DNA of 64,000 nucleotides from Tricholoma matsutake (lineage: Eukaryota > Basidiomycota > Agaricomycetes > Agaricales > Tricholomataceae). The DNA is taken from the NCBI GenBank assembly GCA_026075535.2, contig AP026538.1:16438337-16502336 (forward strand), written 5' to 3'. The notes beneath the pieces were generated by a model that saw only the letters and a program-made list of their open reading frames with translations, was not told where the DNA came from and searched no databases. This document shows positions 22,729 to 31,288 of the stretch, piece by piece. Every line of letters starts with the position of its first letter. Positions within the stretch are counted from its first letter, which is position 1. The position numbers and the translations under genes were made by a program.

Positions 22729-23371
22729 ATGCCCAAACGGCTGAACAGAGACCAAACCACACACTGGGGCCTTCACGACCCCACCTTGATTATGGGTGAC
22801 ATCGTTGGTGATGATGCCCAAGACTACGACACCCAGTTCTCACAGAACGAACTGGAGGTAGCAGCTGCCCTAGGCAGTTTGAGATCTGTGGGCTGGGGAG
22901 GACCTCCCCGACCCTGACAACTATGTGGACTCTCTTGCTAGGCAGGAGGCCCTCGCTTACACTGCACGCTGCGTATTTCGATCACTAGCATCATATACCA
23001 GTACTAACTTGCTCCTGATGCCCAAGCGGACAACCAGAGATGATCGTTCCAATGATCCTACGCCTCCGGCAGCTGTTCCAGCTTCCTGTGTGGCGATGCC
23101 AACAGCTCTAGCAGAGCTCCAATCTGGGGAACCCTCGTTCCCAGTACAGTGCCGTCATCATCACAGATGGCCGTGCTGCTACTTGTGTGGGGCATTCTGC
23201 TCCACACCCATCACCGCCAGTCCGCTGGCTGCTGTCGGGTTGGTGACAAATGTCGCTACCCTTTACGTTCTCCCCGCTGCGGGGGGGAAATTGCTATCGA
23301 GTGCATGTGCTGGCAGTGCATTTGCTCGAGGGGGGCTTTGGCCCCCTGCTTACGGCGGTTCCGGTGAATAA
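22729..23371 (+). pseudogene. Short-B scrambled ORF (B5)
   Basis: The frame starts like the type 2 B protein (MPKRLNRDQT...GDI) and keeps about 50 matching codons. It then shifts frame near LRSVGW and stops at 22917. The next open stretch (from 22925) has the DSLA-QEAL block. It then runs into a second copy of the leader/ORF junction (about 22970-23020, with another MPKR start) and joins directly to the SGEPS region near the C-terminus, out of frame with the arginine tail. The whole conserved helical core is missing, so a functional B protein is not expected. Confidence 0.75.
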
Positions 23372-23486
23372 CCAGGTGAACAACCAGCTGCCACATTACT
23401 GTTACTCGTGCATGACACGGTGATGGTCCACCTCGTTCGTCCGGGGTGGTCAATCCTCGTGGGCTGGGAGTATGCGGACGGTTATT

Positions 23487-23502
23487 CCTCCCGCAAGGGG
23501 GG
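23487..23502 (+). other. GNRA-capped hairpin in B 3' UTR
   Basis: CCTCCC-GCAA-GGGGGG folds into a 6-bp stem (one G-U pair) with a GCAA tetraloop. The same bases occur in B2 (near 4529), B6 (34682), B7 (39510), B8 (47419) and B10 (61680). A second stem, GGGGGC-TTT-GGCCCCC, lies near 23331-23346. Confidence 0.55.
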
Positions 23503-23827
23503 ATTTACGGTGAATTGACACCACTGCGCCTGATCTGACTTCGGTTGGATATGTGGCCGGGGGACCGCTTCGCACCAGCTGACGATCTAATGGCTAGCTT
23601 CGGGGGAGGGGGTCCCCCCCTCCAGATTATTGCCTTTCCTGGCTGAGAGGCCAACGTCTGTGGCACTGCCCGCCTAAAGTGGCTAAAACAAGGACCTGGG
23701 TAGGATATGGGTGAGGGGAAGCATAGTTATAGTAGTACCCAAGTTTGTATCCTGCTCCGTGGACTGCGATCGAGCCCCGCGTTATAAATTGTTGACCCAA
23801 AAAAAAAAAATAGGAAAGTCATGCGAC

Positions 23828-24825
23828 ACGCAAAGCGTGACTTTTTCAACAACCGTATCCAGGAAGTGGCTACGATGAATAGACGACCCTGGGATTTGAT
23901 GTCCTGGACTCGTCAACGCAACCTCCCATCGTACGAGGCTATCTCCTATCAGGGAGAACCCTGCAACGATCTGGACTCCCTTTGGGCTGCCCTTGCTGGG
24001 TCCTATAACGCTGCCTCAGATCGAGTAGTCGATCTGAGCATTCTTGATGAACTTGATCCGGTGCCTGAAAGGGCCTGGATCCCGTTCTCTGTCACGGAAA
24101 TGAAAGAAGCGCTAAATGCGTGCTCTTCCCGTTCCGCTCCAGGTCCCGATCATGTTACGTGGTCACACCTAAAACACTGGTGTAGCAACCCAGAAGTAGC
24201 AGGGCTCATCACCCGCATTGCTGAGGCGTGCATCACCGCTGGCCACTGGCCAGATCACTTTAAGGAGTCCCTGTCGGTTATTATCCCGAAACCAGGGAAA
24301 CCTAATTACTCTACCCCTAAGTCGTTCAGGCCCATCGTGCTCCTGAATACTTTGGGAAAACTAGTCGAAAAGATGTTGTCCAGGCGACTTCAGTTCGACG
24401 GAGTCGCACACGAGGCCTTCGAGCAAAACCAGTTCGGAGGCGTCGCCCAACGTTCCACTGAGGACGCAGGTATCTACCTTACCCACCTGGTTAGAGCAGG
24501 GTGGGCCAAAGGGCTCAAAACGAGTGTTGTCGCTTTTGACATCGCTCAGTTTTTCCCATCCTTGAACCACCAGGTTCTGTTGGAAATTATCTCTCGGTCG
24601 GGGTTTCCTGCGCAAGTAGTAAATTTCTTCCGTTCTTATCTTGTCGGTCGCAAGACGACCTACAAATGGAATGCTTTCTCATCTGGCTCCTTTGCAGCCG
24701 ATGTGGGAGTGGGTCAAGGCTCTGCTTTGTCCCCTGTCCTGTCGGCGTTATACTTGACGCCCATCATGAAGCTCTTCAGAAGAAGCGAAGTCGGCAGAGA
24801 TGTCGACCTCATGTCCTATGTGGAC
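23828..24825 (+). pseudogene. A7 ORF2 segment 2 (RT)
   Basis: The open frame continues after B5 through RT motifs APGPDHVTW, IPKPGK, AFDIAQFFPS and GQGSALSP to MSYVD, where A8 is inserted within the catalytic YVDD box. The frame resumes at 31289. Confidence 0.92.
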
Positions 24826-24826
24826 G
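24811..24826. repeat. Target-site duplication of A8, left copy
   Basis: ATGTCCTATGTGGACG at 24811-24826 is repeated at 31274-31289. The final G may belong to the element, giving 15-16 bp. Confidence 0.95.
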
Positions 24827-24952
24827 TCGCTTCTTGTCTTCTTACCGTGACGTGCACAGCCACAAAAAACCTCGTCGACACCGTTTTTTACTTTTGTAGC
24901 TCAATCCGTCCTCGATCTTAGCGATCCGGTATAACCAGCGTCTTACCAGCGC

Positions 24953-26863
24953 ATGTCAGAATCATACTTGAGAAAAGGGGGGAGATCGGGCGAAGCGATG
25001 GACGAGGGGAGACCTTCTAGATCCGGTACGCCCAGAACTCCTGGCGATGATCCAATTGACTCCCTGCGGCTCTCTTCGAGCCGCAGATCCACACAGAACG
25101 CACCCTCAGTGGGCCCTCACAGGACCCAAAGAGGTTCTCCTACCCCCTCCCCCTATGGGGCGGGCACCGTCACTCCGCGAGCACAGCGTTTCAGCGTGCC
25201 AGCGCTATCTTCCAGGGATGCGACTGCGTCTCCTGCACCCCCGGCTACCCCTTCTACACCTGCTTCGTGGGCGGATGAAGTGGCCGATAACCTCTCTACC
25301 CACGTCATCCAAGACACGGAGATGGCTAGCGACGACTGGAGTGGACCCCAGACCTTCGCCAAAGACTTGGGAGAGTACGCTGAAGGATTCCGTGTTGTCC
25401 TCAACAGGACGGGATCTCGTCGACCTACTGCTGAAGACCGGCAGCTTATAGCGGAACGCCTGGGCTCGGTGCTGGTAGCAGCTGCCGAGGCTGGCATAGA
25501 TCGCGACTCGGGGAGTTCTGTGCTCCGGGGAGCAATAGATAGAATCGCAGGAGGCAGTAAACGACCTAGGTCGGGTACGGTCACCGACAATCCCAATGTG
25601 GATTACCTGGAGGGATGGGATGGGCAACGCCCCCCCCCTCACAAATCTTCGAGAACTCGAGGCCCGAAAGGGGCTCGACCTCTTCCAAAACCCCCAACAG
25701 GGGGCGTCTCTACGTCATGGGGTCGAGGACCACCTCCCCCCGTGAACTGGTCCACCAGGCCTTCGGGCAGGGGGACCTTCGCTCAGGTTGCTCGCTTCCC
25801 TGGGGGGCGAACACCTAACACATCCATGGATGGTCTTGTGCGTCTAGCCAAGGCCTTCCCTGAACTTCCAACCGACAAGCTGGCTGACATACAGCAGCAT
25901 GTAGGCCCATCTAAACCGAAGGCGTCCAAGCCTTCACCTACTGTACATGGACCGTCGAGACGACAGGTCCTTGTCCACGTTCGTCCCCCCCTCGGTGCAG
26001 AGACGAACCCAGCTGACTTCCTGGACCATGTCCGGATCACTCTCGGACTGCACCACTCCAAATTGGTGGCCCAGTCCGCATCAATGCACGCTGGTAACAT
26101 ATCAGTAGCTACAGACGTCGTCGCCTCGGAAGAGGACCTTCGTTGTTTCAAGGAGGCCGCCCATAAGGCGTTCCCGTTCGCTCTGCAAGTAGACGCAGCG
26201 TTACCCACCTCCACATCGTACCTCAAGTTGGTAGATGTGCCGTTTATCGCTAACGACAAGGCTTTAACGCCTGACGTTGTTATTGCACACTTGGGCAAGT
26301 CCGGAATATCGGACCTCACAGTGCTTCAGGTCCCTCCCCGTGTTGTACGTGATTCGAAGATGTCGGATACGTGCACCGTCTACCTTAACATCGCTGACTC
26401 GGTCAGCGGTGCACGAGCTAAGGCTCTTATCGGTCGGGGCGTCCAATTTGGACGCTACGTCGCCTATGTTAGGGCTGCCAGGGCGAACCCCGGACTGCCC
26501 CTGTGCCAACGATGCTGGAAGTGGGGTCACCCCACCCAGGCATGCAGAGCTCCACAGACCAAGTGTCCGATCTGTGCAGGCCCACACCGTAAGGAGCACC
26601 ATCGTGCCCTTGCGGGGTGTTGTAAGGGTAATGCCAAGGCAAACCCTCCCGTTCCAGCTACCCCAGAGGGGGCAGCCTGTCCTCACCCGGCTAGGTGTAT
26701 AAACTGCCGGAAAAATCACGCATCCGACGATTGTCGATGCAACTTTTGGCGACATCGCTTTGACCGTGACTGGATCAAAGCTCGCTATGACGAGGTGAGT
26801 GCAAGACGCAACTCTCGCTCCTCTCCTGCTTACCATCCCGCAGGACGCGGTGGCCGAACGTAA
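24953..26863 (+). CDS. A8 ORF1: gag-like RNA-binding protein (636 aa)
   Basis: It starts at the first in-frame ATG after the 5' UTR. Residues 1 to about 110 are Ser/Pro-rich and likely disordered. A charged central part follows, with the conserved TFAQVARFPGGRTPN and VLVHVRPP blocks. Three CCHC knuckles lie at about C518-C521-H526-C531, C538-C541-H545-C556 and C582-C585-H589-C594. The ARANPGLPLCQRCWKWGH segment is typical of fungal LINE gag proteins. Compared with A3 it differs clearly in the N-terminal 230 residues (for example SYLRKGGRSGE at the start) and is nearly identical near the knuckles. Subtype A-2 is shared with A12. The role is RNA binding and RNP assembly. It ends in TAA directly before the ORF2 ATG, in the same frame. 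Confidence 0.93.
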   Translation: MSESYLRKGGRSGEAMDEGRPSRSGTPRTPGDDPIDSLRLSSSRRSTQNAPSVGPHRTQRGSPTPSPYGAGTVTPRAQRFSVPALSSRDATASPAPPATPSTPASWADEVADNLSTHVIQDTEMASDDWSGPQTFAKDLGEYAEGFRVVLNRTGSRRPTAEDRQLIAERLGSVLVAAAEAGIDRDSGSSVLRGAIDRIAGGSKRPRSGTVTDNPNVDYLEGWDGQRPPPHKSSRTRGPKGARPLPKPPTGGVSTSWGRGPPPPVNWSTRPSGRGTFAQVARFPGGRTPNTSMDGLVRLAKAFPELPTDKLADIQQHVGPSKPKASKPSPTVHGPSRRQVLVHVRPPLGAETNPADFLDHVRITLGLHHSKLVAQSASMHAGNISVATDVVASEEDLRCFKEAAHKAFPFALQVDAALPTSTSYLKLVDVPFIANDKALTPDVVIAHLGKSGISDLTVLQVPPRVVRDSKMSDTCTVYLNIADSVSGARAKALIGRGVQFGRYVAYVRAARANPGLPLCQRCWKWGHPTQACRAPQTKCPICAGPHRKEHHRALAGCCKGNAKANPPVPATPEGAACPHPARCINCRKNHASDDCRCNFWRHRFDRDWIKARYDEVSARRNSRSSPAYHPAGRGGRT

Positions 26864-26866
26864 ATG
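26861..26866 (+). promoter_or_regulatory. In-frame TAA-ATG stop-start between ORF1 and ORF2
   Basis: The ORF1 stop and the ORF2 start are adjacent codons in one frame (ACG TAA ATG AGG). The same arrangement is kept in A3 (8537/8534), A4 (12741/12738), A7 (20895/20898), A9 (38366/38369), A10 (43665/43668) and A12 (58321/58318). ORF2 could be made by termination-reinitiation, as known for the UAAUG overlap of the silkworm LINE SART1, or by stop readthrough. Confidence 0.8.
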
Positions 26867-29800
26867 AGGGATAGACTTAGATCTACACCGCAGTTGCGTA
26901 TATTTAGTCAGAATGTTAACCGTAATTGGGGATACATGGACTCGTTACTGGCAGACCTTATAGACGACTATGATTTGCTTTTCATACAAGAGCCTCCATG
27001 GCGATTAATAAGATACGCCCCCTCTGCCCATAACAGGGAGGGGGAAGAAGTCATAGGCGCACCGATGAGCCCAAACTGGGGAACATTAGTGCGCCCCTCG
27101 GGTATTGATTCCCCTCCACGCGTTGCTGTCTACTTCGCGAATAGCATCGCTAATTTAAGACCAGGTCTCAGACGAGATCTGATCGATGATCGTGATATCC
27201 TCCTTTTCTCACTGGGAATAGGTGAGGACGTCATGCTACTCGCCAACGTCTACTCAGACAGCCAACATTCTGCCATCACACTCCTGTTTGAGAACGTCAT
27301 GACGATCCCACGCTTACACTTCATGTGTGGCGATTTCAACGTGAGACACGCTTCCTGGGATCCCCAGGGACCTGAGCACTCGATTCACGCTGACCACTTA
27401 GTGGAAACGGCTACGGCACTAGGCCTGACTAGAGCCCTACCAGTAATGGAGGGCCCCACTCATTTCCCCCCACAACAGGGCCTTCACCCCACAGTGATCG
27501 ACCTGATGTTCGTGCCTACAGATCTTAGATTTGTATTGTACTGTGAGATCGTACCTGAAGCCAGGGGGACGTCTGACCACGCCCCTTTGACATTAGTGCT
27601 GCCTGGCCCGGGATCGTTGGTTCCGGTCACCAAGTGGTCCATCAAAAAAGGATCCGAGGAGGAGGCATCCTATCGGGATGCTGTCTCCTCTGCTTTAACT
27701 CCGTGGCTAAATTGGCATGGGGATACCTCGGCAGAGATCGATGAAGTCGTTTCGGCGATATCAACGATCTTAAACAAGGCGTGGGAAAACCACGCCAAGG
27801 AATCTCGCCTAGGCAAGTCATCCAAAGGTTGGTGGACGGACGAATGCAGCGGTGCTCTTGACGCTTACAGAGCCTCTCGCGACGAGGGGGACTGGAAGCT
27901 CTATAGGAAAGTCATGCGACACGCAAAACGTGACTTTTTTGATGACCGTATCCAGGAAGTGGCTACGATGAATAGACGACCCTGGGACCTTATGTCTTGG
28001 ACTCGTCAACGCAACCTCCCGTCGTACGAGGCAATCTCCTATTGGGGAGAACCTTGTAACGATCTGGACTCTCTTTGGGCTGCCCTTGATGGGTCCTATA
28101 ACGCCGCCTCAGATCGAGTTGTCGATCTGAACTTCCTTGATGACCTTGATCCGGTGCCTGAAAGGGCCTGGATCCCGTTCTCTGTTACGGAAATGAAAGA
28201 AGCGCTAAATGCGTGTTCTTCCCGCTCCGCTCCAGGTCCCGATCATGTTACATGGTCGCACCTTAAACACTGGTGCACTAACCCAGAAATGGCAGGGCTC
28301 ATTACCCGCATTGCTGAGGCGTGCATCACTGCTGGCCACTGGCCGGCCCACTTCAAGGAATCCCTGTCGGTTATTATCCCGAAACCAGGGAAACCTAACT
28401 ACTCTACCCCTAAGTCGTTCAGGCCTATTGTGCTACTGAACACTCTGGGCAAGTTAGTCGAGAAAATGCTGTCTAGGCGACTGCAGTTCGACGGTGTTGC
28501 ACACGAGGCCTTCGAACAAAACCAGTTCGGAGGCGTCGCCCAGCGTTCCACTGAGGACGCAGGAATCTACCTTACCCACCTGGTCAGGGCAGGATGGGCC
28601 AAGGGGCTCAAAACGAGCGTTGTCGCTTTCGACATCGCCCAATTCTTTCCCTCCTTGAACCATCAAGTTCTGTTGGAGATCATCTCTCGGTCGGGGTTCC
28701 CTGCGCAAGTAGTGAACTTCTTCCGTTCATACCTTGTCGGTCGCAGAACGACCTACAAATGGAACGCTTTCTCGTCTGGCTCCTTTGCAGCAGATGTGGG
28801 AGTGGGTCAAGGCTCTGCTCTGTCCCCTGTCTTATCGGCGTTATACCTAACGCCCGTTATGAAACTCTTCAGAAGAAGCGAAATCGGCAGGGATGTCGAT
28901 CTCATGTCCTATGTGGACGATGGCACTCTCATCGCCCGCTCTCCACAGCTGGAGGATAACCTCCCCCTTCTCAAAGAAGCGTATGGCTGGATCTTCCAGG
29001 CATTCACCTCCCTCGGACTTGTCCTGGAACATGACAAGTCTGAAATATTTCATTTCTCGAGGGCGAGGAGTTTTACTCCCCTACCCATCGATCTTGGATT
29101 TGCTCCCTACACGGGCAACACCCCTCTCAAACCCAAGGTCACCTGGAGGTACCTCGGATTCTTCTTCGATCGCAAACTCTCCTTCAAGGAGCACACGCGA
29201 TTCTATTCCACCAAAGCCCTTACCACGGCAAGGGCAATGGGAATGCTTGGCAATTCTGTCAGAGGGTTAACCCCTATGCAGAAACACCTTCTGTACCATT
29301 CGTGTGTCGTACCTATTATGACATACGGGCTCAGACTGTGGCACTTCAAGGGCGCTCGCGTCAAAGGTGTCATCAAAACGTTGGCCCAAGTGCAGGCCAT
29401 TGCTGCACGTTGGATCCTCGGTGCATTCAGAACCACCCCAATCGGTGGCCTGGAAAGCATCGCGGGACTGCTGCCTATGCAGCTGTTACTGCGTCGTCTA
29501 GTCGACAGAGGGGTGTTCAGAACCCCCCTATTGGCTCCATCACACCCCCTAAGAGCGATCTTAGGGCCCAATCATGTCGGCACCACCCACTCTCATGAGC
29601 TAGGTCTCTGGGGAGGGAACGTGCTCGACACGCTTAACCTGCAAGGCCCATCTGTAGCCTCGGCTGCAGCTCTGGCCCTCGTACCAGGCGATGAATTCGA
29701 CCCCTTTGGGGAAGAAAACACACCTGGAAACAGAGTGAAGGACTTATTCCCCACTCGCTTCTCCTCTCATCGCCTCACCTCTAAGGAGGATGGAGCGAGG

Positions 29801-30733
29801 AATTCTTACAGGAGTGACCTCGATAAGGCCTGGGCCTCTGCCCAGGCCGAGGAAGACACTCTCGTCGTTGCAGTGGACGCTTCGGTGCCCACGGATGCCA
29901 AGTTTCAGGCGGTTGCCTGCGCTCTTGTCTTCGGACAGGGAGAGCAGGTGGATCGCGTTGTCTCAGCCTCTGGGAGGAGAACCCCCCCAGAGGTCGAACT
30001 CTTTGCTCTCCAACTGGGCGTCTCAGCTGCGTGCAGCAGAGGATGCAAAAAGTTGGTGATATTCTTGGATTCTACTACGGGCATTGAGTCCCTAATTGAT
30101 CCTAAGCCACGCTCTGAGCAAATCTTTGCTCTGGACGCCTGTCGCTCCCTTCGTCCCTGGCTATCCGGGAACGAGGAGAGGAACGTCACATTCTGGCATG
30201 TGCCCTCGAAGTTCGAGTGGAACGTACACAAGATGGCTCACGATGTAGCTACGTCTACCAAGATCTCCGTGGGCAGACACCCGCGGACGTCTTTAGATTA
30301 CCTTAGAAACCAGGTCGAAAAGGCCGTTTGTAAGGATTGGCACACTCGGTTCGCAGATCCTGCGTACCGTGGACGACACTTCTACCAACTCAAAGGGGTC
30401 GGTGGAAAACCAGTTCTACCCTCGACTCACAAAGGTGGGCCTTGGCTGAAAGTAATGGGAAGCAACACCACGTTGACTTCTCGTTCAACTCGCATGATCA
30501 CTGGCCATGCTCCCATAGGGGAGTATCGCCAACGTTTATCCCTCGACGGGGAATACCAATGTTGGTGCCTTGGTCCCGAAATACAAACTCGAGACCACTT
30601 ACTACGCGTTTGCCACAAGGTGGATCGCAAAGAGACTCGTGCAAGCCCAGACTCTGTCGAAGGCTTCACTGAATTTATGGACAATAACCCAGCACTAGGG
30701 TCGTTCAACTCACTTGCGTGGGATCCAGGATAG
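26864..30733 (+). CDS. A8 ORF2: endonuclease, reverse transcriptase, RNase H (1289 aa)
   Basis: The domains in order are as follows. AP-type endonuclease, residues 10-250: N17/N20, QEP 42-44, GDFN 156-159, SDH 237-239. Reverse transcriptase, about 440-760: APGPDH 456-461, IPKPGK 505-510, catalytic D590 in AFDIAQFFPS, GQGSALSP 648-655, YVDD 683-686. RNase H, about 1000-1130: D1005, E1045, D1069, D1127. C-terminal knuckle: C1233-C1235-H1245-C1250. It nicks the target and copies the element RNA from its poly(A) end (target-primed reverse transcription). All key residues are present. The box is YVDD, not the FADD of many animal LINEs. Oddities are FLDS in place of FSDS and CHK in place of CPK after the last knuckle. 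The start is the ATG abutting the ORF1 stop. It is probably a competent enzyme and a donor for family B. Confidence 0.95.
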   Translation: MRDRLRSTPQLRIFSQNVNRNWGYMDSLLADLIDDYDLLFIQEPPWRLIRYAPSAHNREGEEVIGAPMSPNWGTLVRPSGIDSPPRVAVYFANSIANLRPGLRRDLIDDRDILLFSLGIGEDVMLLANVYSDSQHSAITLLFENVMTIPRLHFMCGDFNVRHASWDPQGPEHSIHADHLVETATALGLTRALPVMEGPTHFPPQQGLHPTVIDLMFVPTDLRFVLYCEIVPEARGTSDHAPLTLVLPGPGSLVPVTKWSIKKGSEEEASYRDAVSSALTPWLNWHGDTSAEIDEVVSAISTILNKAWENHAKESRLGKSSKGWWTDECSGALDAYRASRDEGDWKLYRKVMRHAKRDFFDDRIQEVATMNRRPWDLMSWTRQRNLPSYEAISYWGEPCNDLDSLWAALDGSYNAASDRVVDLNFLDDLDPVPERAWIPFSVTEMKEALNACSSRSAPGPDHVTWSHLKHWCTNPEMAGLITRIAEACITAGHWPAHFKESLSVIIPKPGKPNYSTPKSFRPIVLLNTLGKLVEKMLSRRLQFDGVAHEAFEQNQFGGVAQRSTEDAGIYLTHLVRAGWAKGLKTSVVAFDIAQFFPSLNHQVLLEIISRSGFPAQVVNFFRSYLVGRRTTYKWNAFSSGSFAADVGVGQGSALSPVLSALYLTPVMKLFRRSEIGRDVDLMSYVDDGTLIARSPQLEDNLPLLKEAYGWIFQAFTSLGLVLEHDKSEIFHFSRARSFTPLPIDLGFAPYTGNTPLKPKVTWRYLGFFFDRKLSFKEHTRFYSTKALTTARAMGMLGNSVRGLTPMQKHLLYHSCVVPIMTYGLRLWHFKGARVKGVIKTLAQVQAIAARWILGAFRTTPIGGLESIAGLLPMQLLLRRLVDRGVFRTPLLAPSHPLRAILGPNHVGTTHSHELGLWGGNVLDTLNLQGPSVASAAALALVPGDEFDPFGEENTPGNRVKDLFPTRFSSHRLTSKEDGARNSYRSDLDKAWASAQAEEDTLVVAVDASVPTDAKFQAVACALVFGQGEQVDRVVSASGRRTPPEVELFALQLGVSAACSRGCKKLVIFLDSTTGIESLIDPKPRSEQIFALDACRSLRPWLSGNEERNVTFWHVPSKFEWNVHKMAHDVATSTKISVGRHPRTSLDYLRNQVEKAVCKDWHTRFADPAYRGRHFYQLKGVGGKPVLPSTHKGGPWLKVMGSNTTLTSRSTRMITGHAPIGEYRQRLSLDGEYQCWCLGPEIQTRDHLLRVCHKVDRKETRASPDSVEGFTEFMDNNPALGSFNSLAWDPG

Positions 30734-31257
30734 GTTGTGCGCGCAGGGCGTATGACCCCCGTCTGGTTCTAGCTAGTGTTATCGGTATGTCGGGGTGGCC
30801 GTAGGGCACCAGACGAGTCCGTTAACCCTCATTAAGGGGGCCCACCCGTGTTCAGGAGCGACTGTCAGGGAGGGGGGACACGAACCTAGGTACCGGTTCG
30901 GGGAGGCGTCTGAGCGCTTCCAGATCCGCTGTCGGTTGCGCGTTACGGCTTCGACGCCGACTACGCCTTCCTTTCCGAGCTGAGAGGCTCACGTCAGGGC
31001 GGCAGTCTCCCCTAAATCTTGCACACATACCCGTAGGGATTCGGGGCACACGACATCGTCAAGCTCGAGTTGTCGGTACGCCACCACTGGCAAGTCCGTT
31101 TACTCGATAAAGGGAGCCCCCTCAGTGGCCTTTGCAGTTATCCAGGTGGTTGGTGCGAAGATCAGCAGGAGGAGGACTTGGGCTGGGCATAGTGTACTCT
31201 GTTTGTATGTCTCTACCGCGGACTGCGATCGGGCGCCGCGTTATAAACTTTTGACCC
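30734..31257 (+). other. Family A 3' UTR with diverged internal repeat and G/C palindrome
   Basis: Two related units lie in every 3' UTR: AGTCCGTTAACCCTCAT...GGGGGCCCA, and downstream AGTCCGTTTACTCGATAAAG followed by GGGGCCCC. In most copies the second contains the palindrome AAGGGGGCCCCCTT (mutated in A8). The UTR ends with GCGGACTGCGATC...CGCGTTATAAACTTTTGACCC. The last ~55 nt are shared with family B, and weaker similarity (GCTGAGAGGC--ACGTC) extends further upstream. Confidence 0.7.
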
Positions 31258-31288
31258 AAAAAAAAAAAAAAAAATGTCCTATGTGGAC

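Larger units (their letters stand above)
21955..23810 (+). mobile_element. B5: short family B element, recent insertion
   Basis: It is 1856 bp from GCTCCTTGACTTGTTAC to poly(A), with intact leader and 3' UTR but a scrambled ORF. It shares its internal rearrangement with B7 and B8, so this is a propagated subfamily and not a private deletion. The terminal block GGACTGCGATC...CGCGTTATAAATTGTTGACCC resembles the family A end. The perfect 17-bp TSD shows it moved although it encodes no intact protein. Confidence 0.94.
24826..31273 (+). mobile_element. A8: complete, uninterrupted family A LINE
   Basis: A 6.45 kb element with a 5' UTR of about 127 bp, ORF1 at 24953-26863, ORF2 at 26864-30733, a 3' UTR of about 524 bp, poly(A) at 31258-31274 and a 15-16 bp TSD. 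Both ORFs are open and no key motif is missing except one RNase H neighbour change (FLDS for FSDS). It is inserted into A7. This is the only copy in the window that looks complete and uninterrupted. It belongs to ORF1 subtype A-2. Confidence 0.95.

Noticed and set aside
24826..24952. HDV-like or hammerhead ribozyme at A or B 5' ends
   Set aside because: I could not find the hammerhead core (CUGAUGA...GAAA) or a convincing HDV-type double pseudoknot. Only simple hairpins are visible.
29905..30231. Recurring antisense frame of 108 aa opposite the RNase H region
   Set aside because: It appears in nearly every A copy only because the sense RNase H is conserved. It has no start context or independent conservation that I can see.
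31258..31274. LTR retrotransposon or retrovirus origin
   Set aside because: There are no terminal repeats, primer-binding site, protease or integrase. Poly(A) tails and variable-length TSDs indicate target-primed non-LTR elements.
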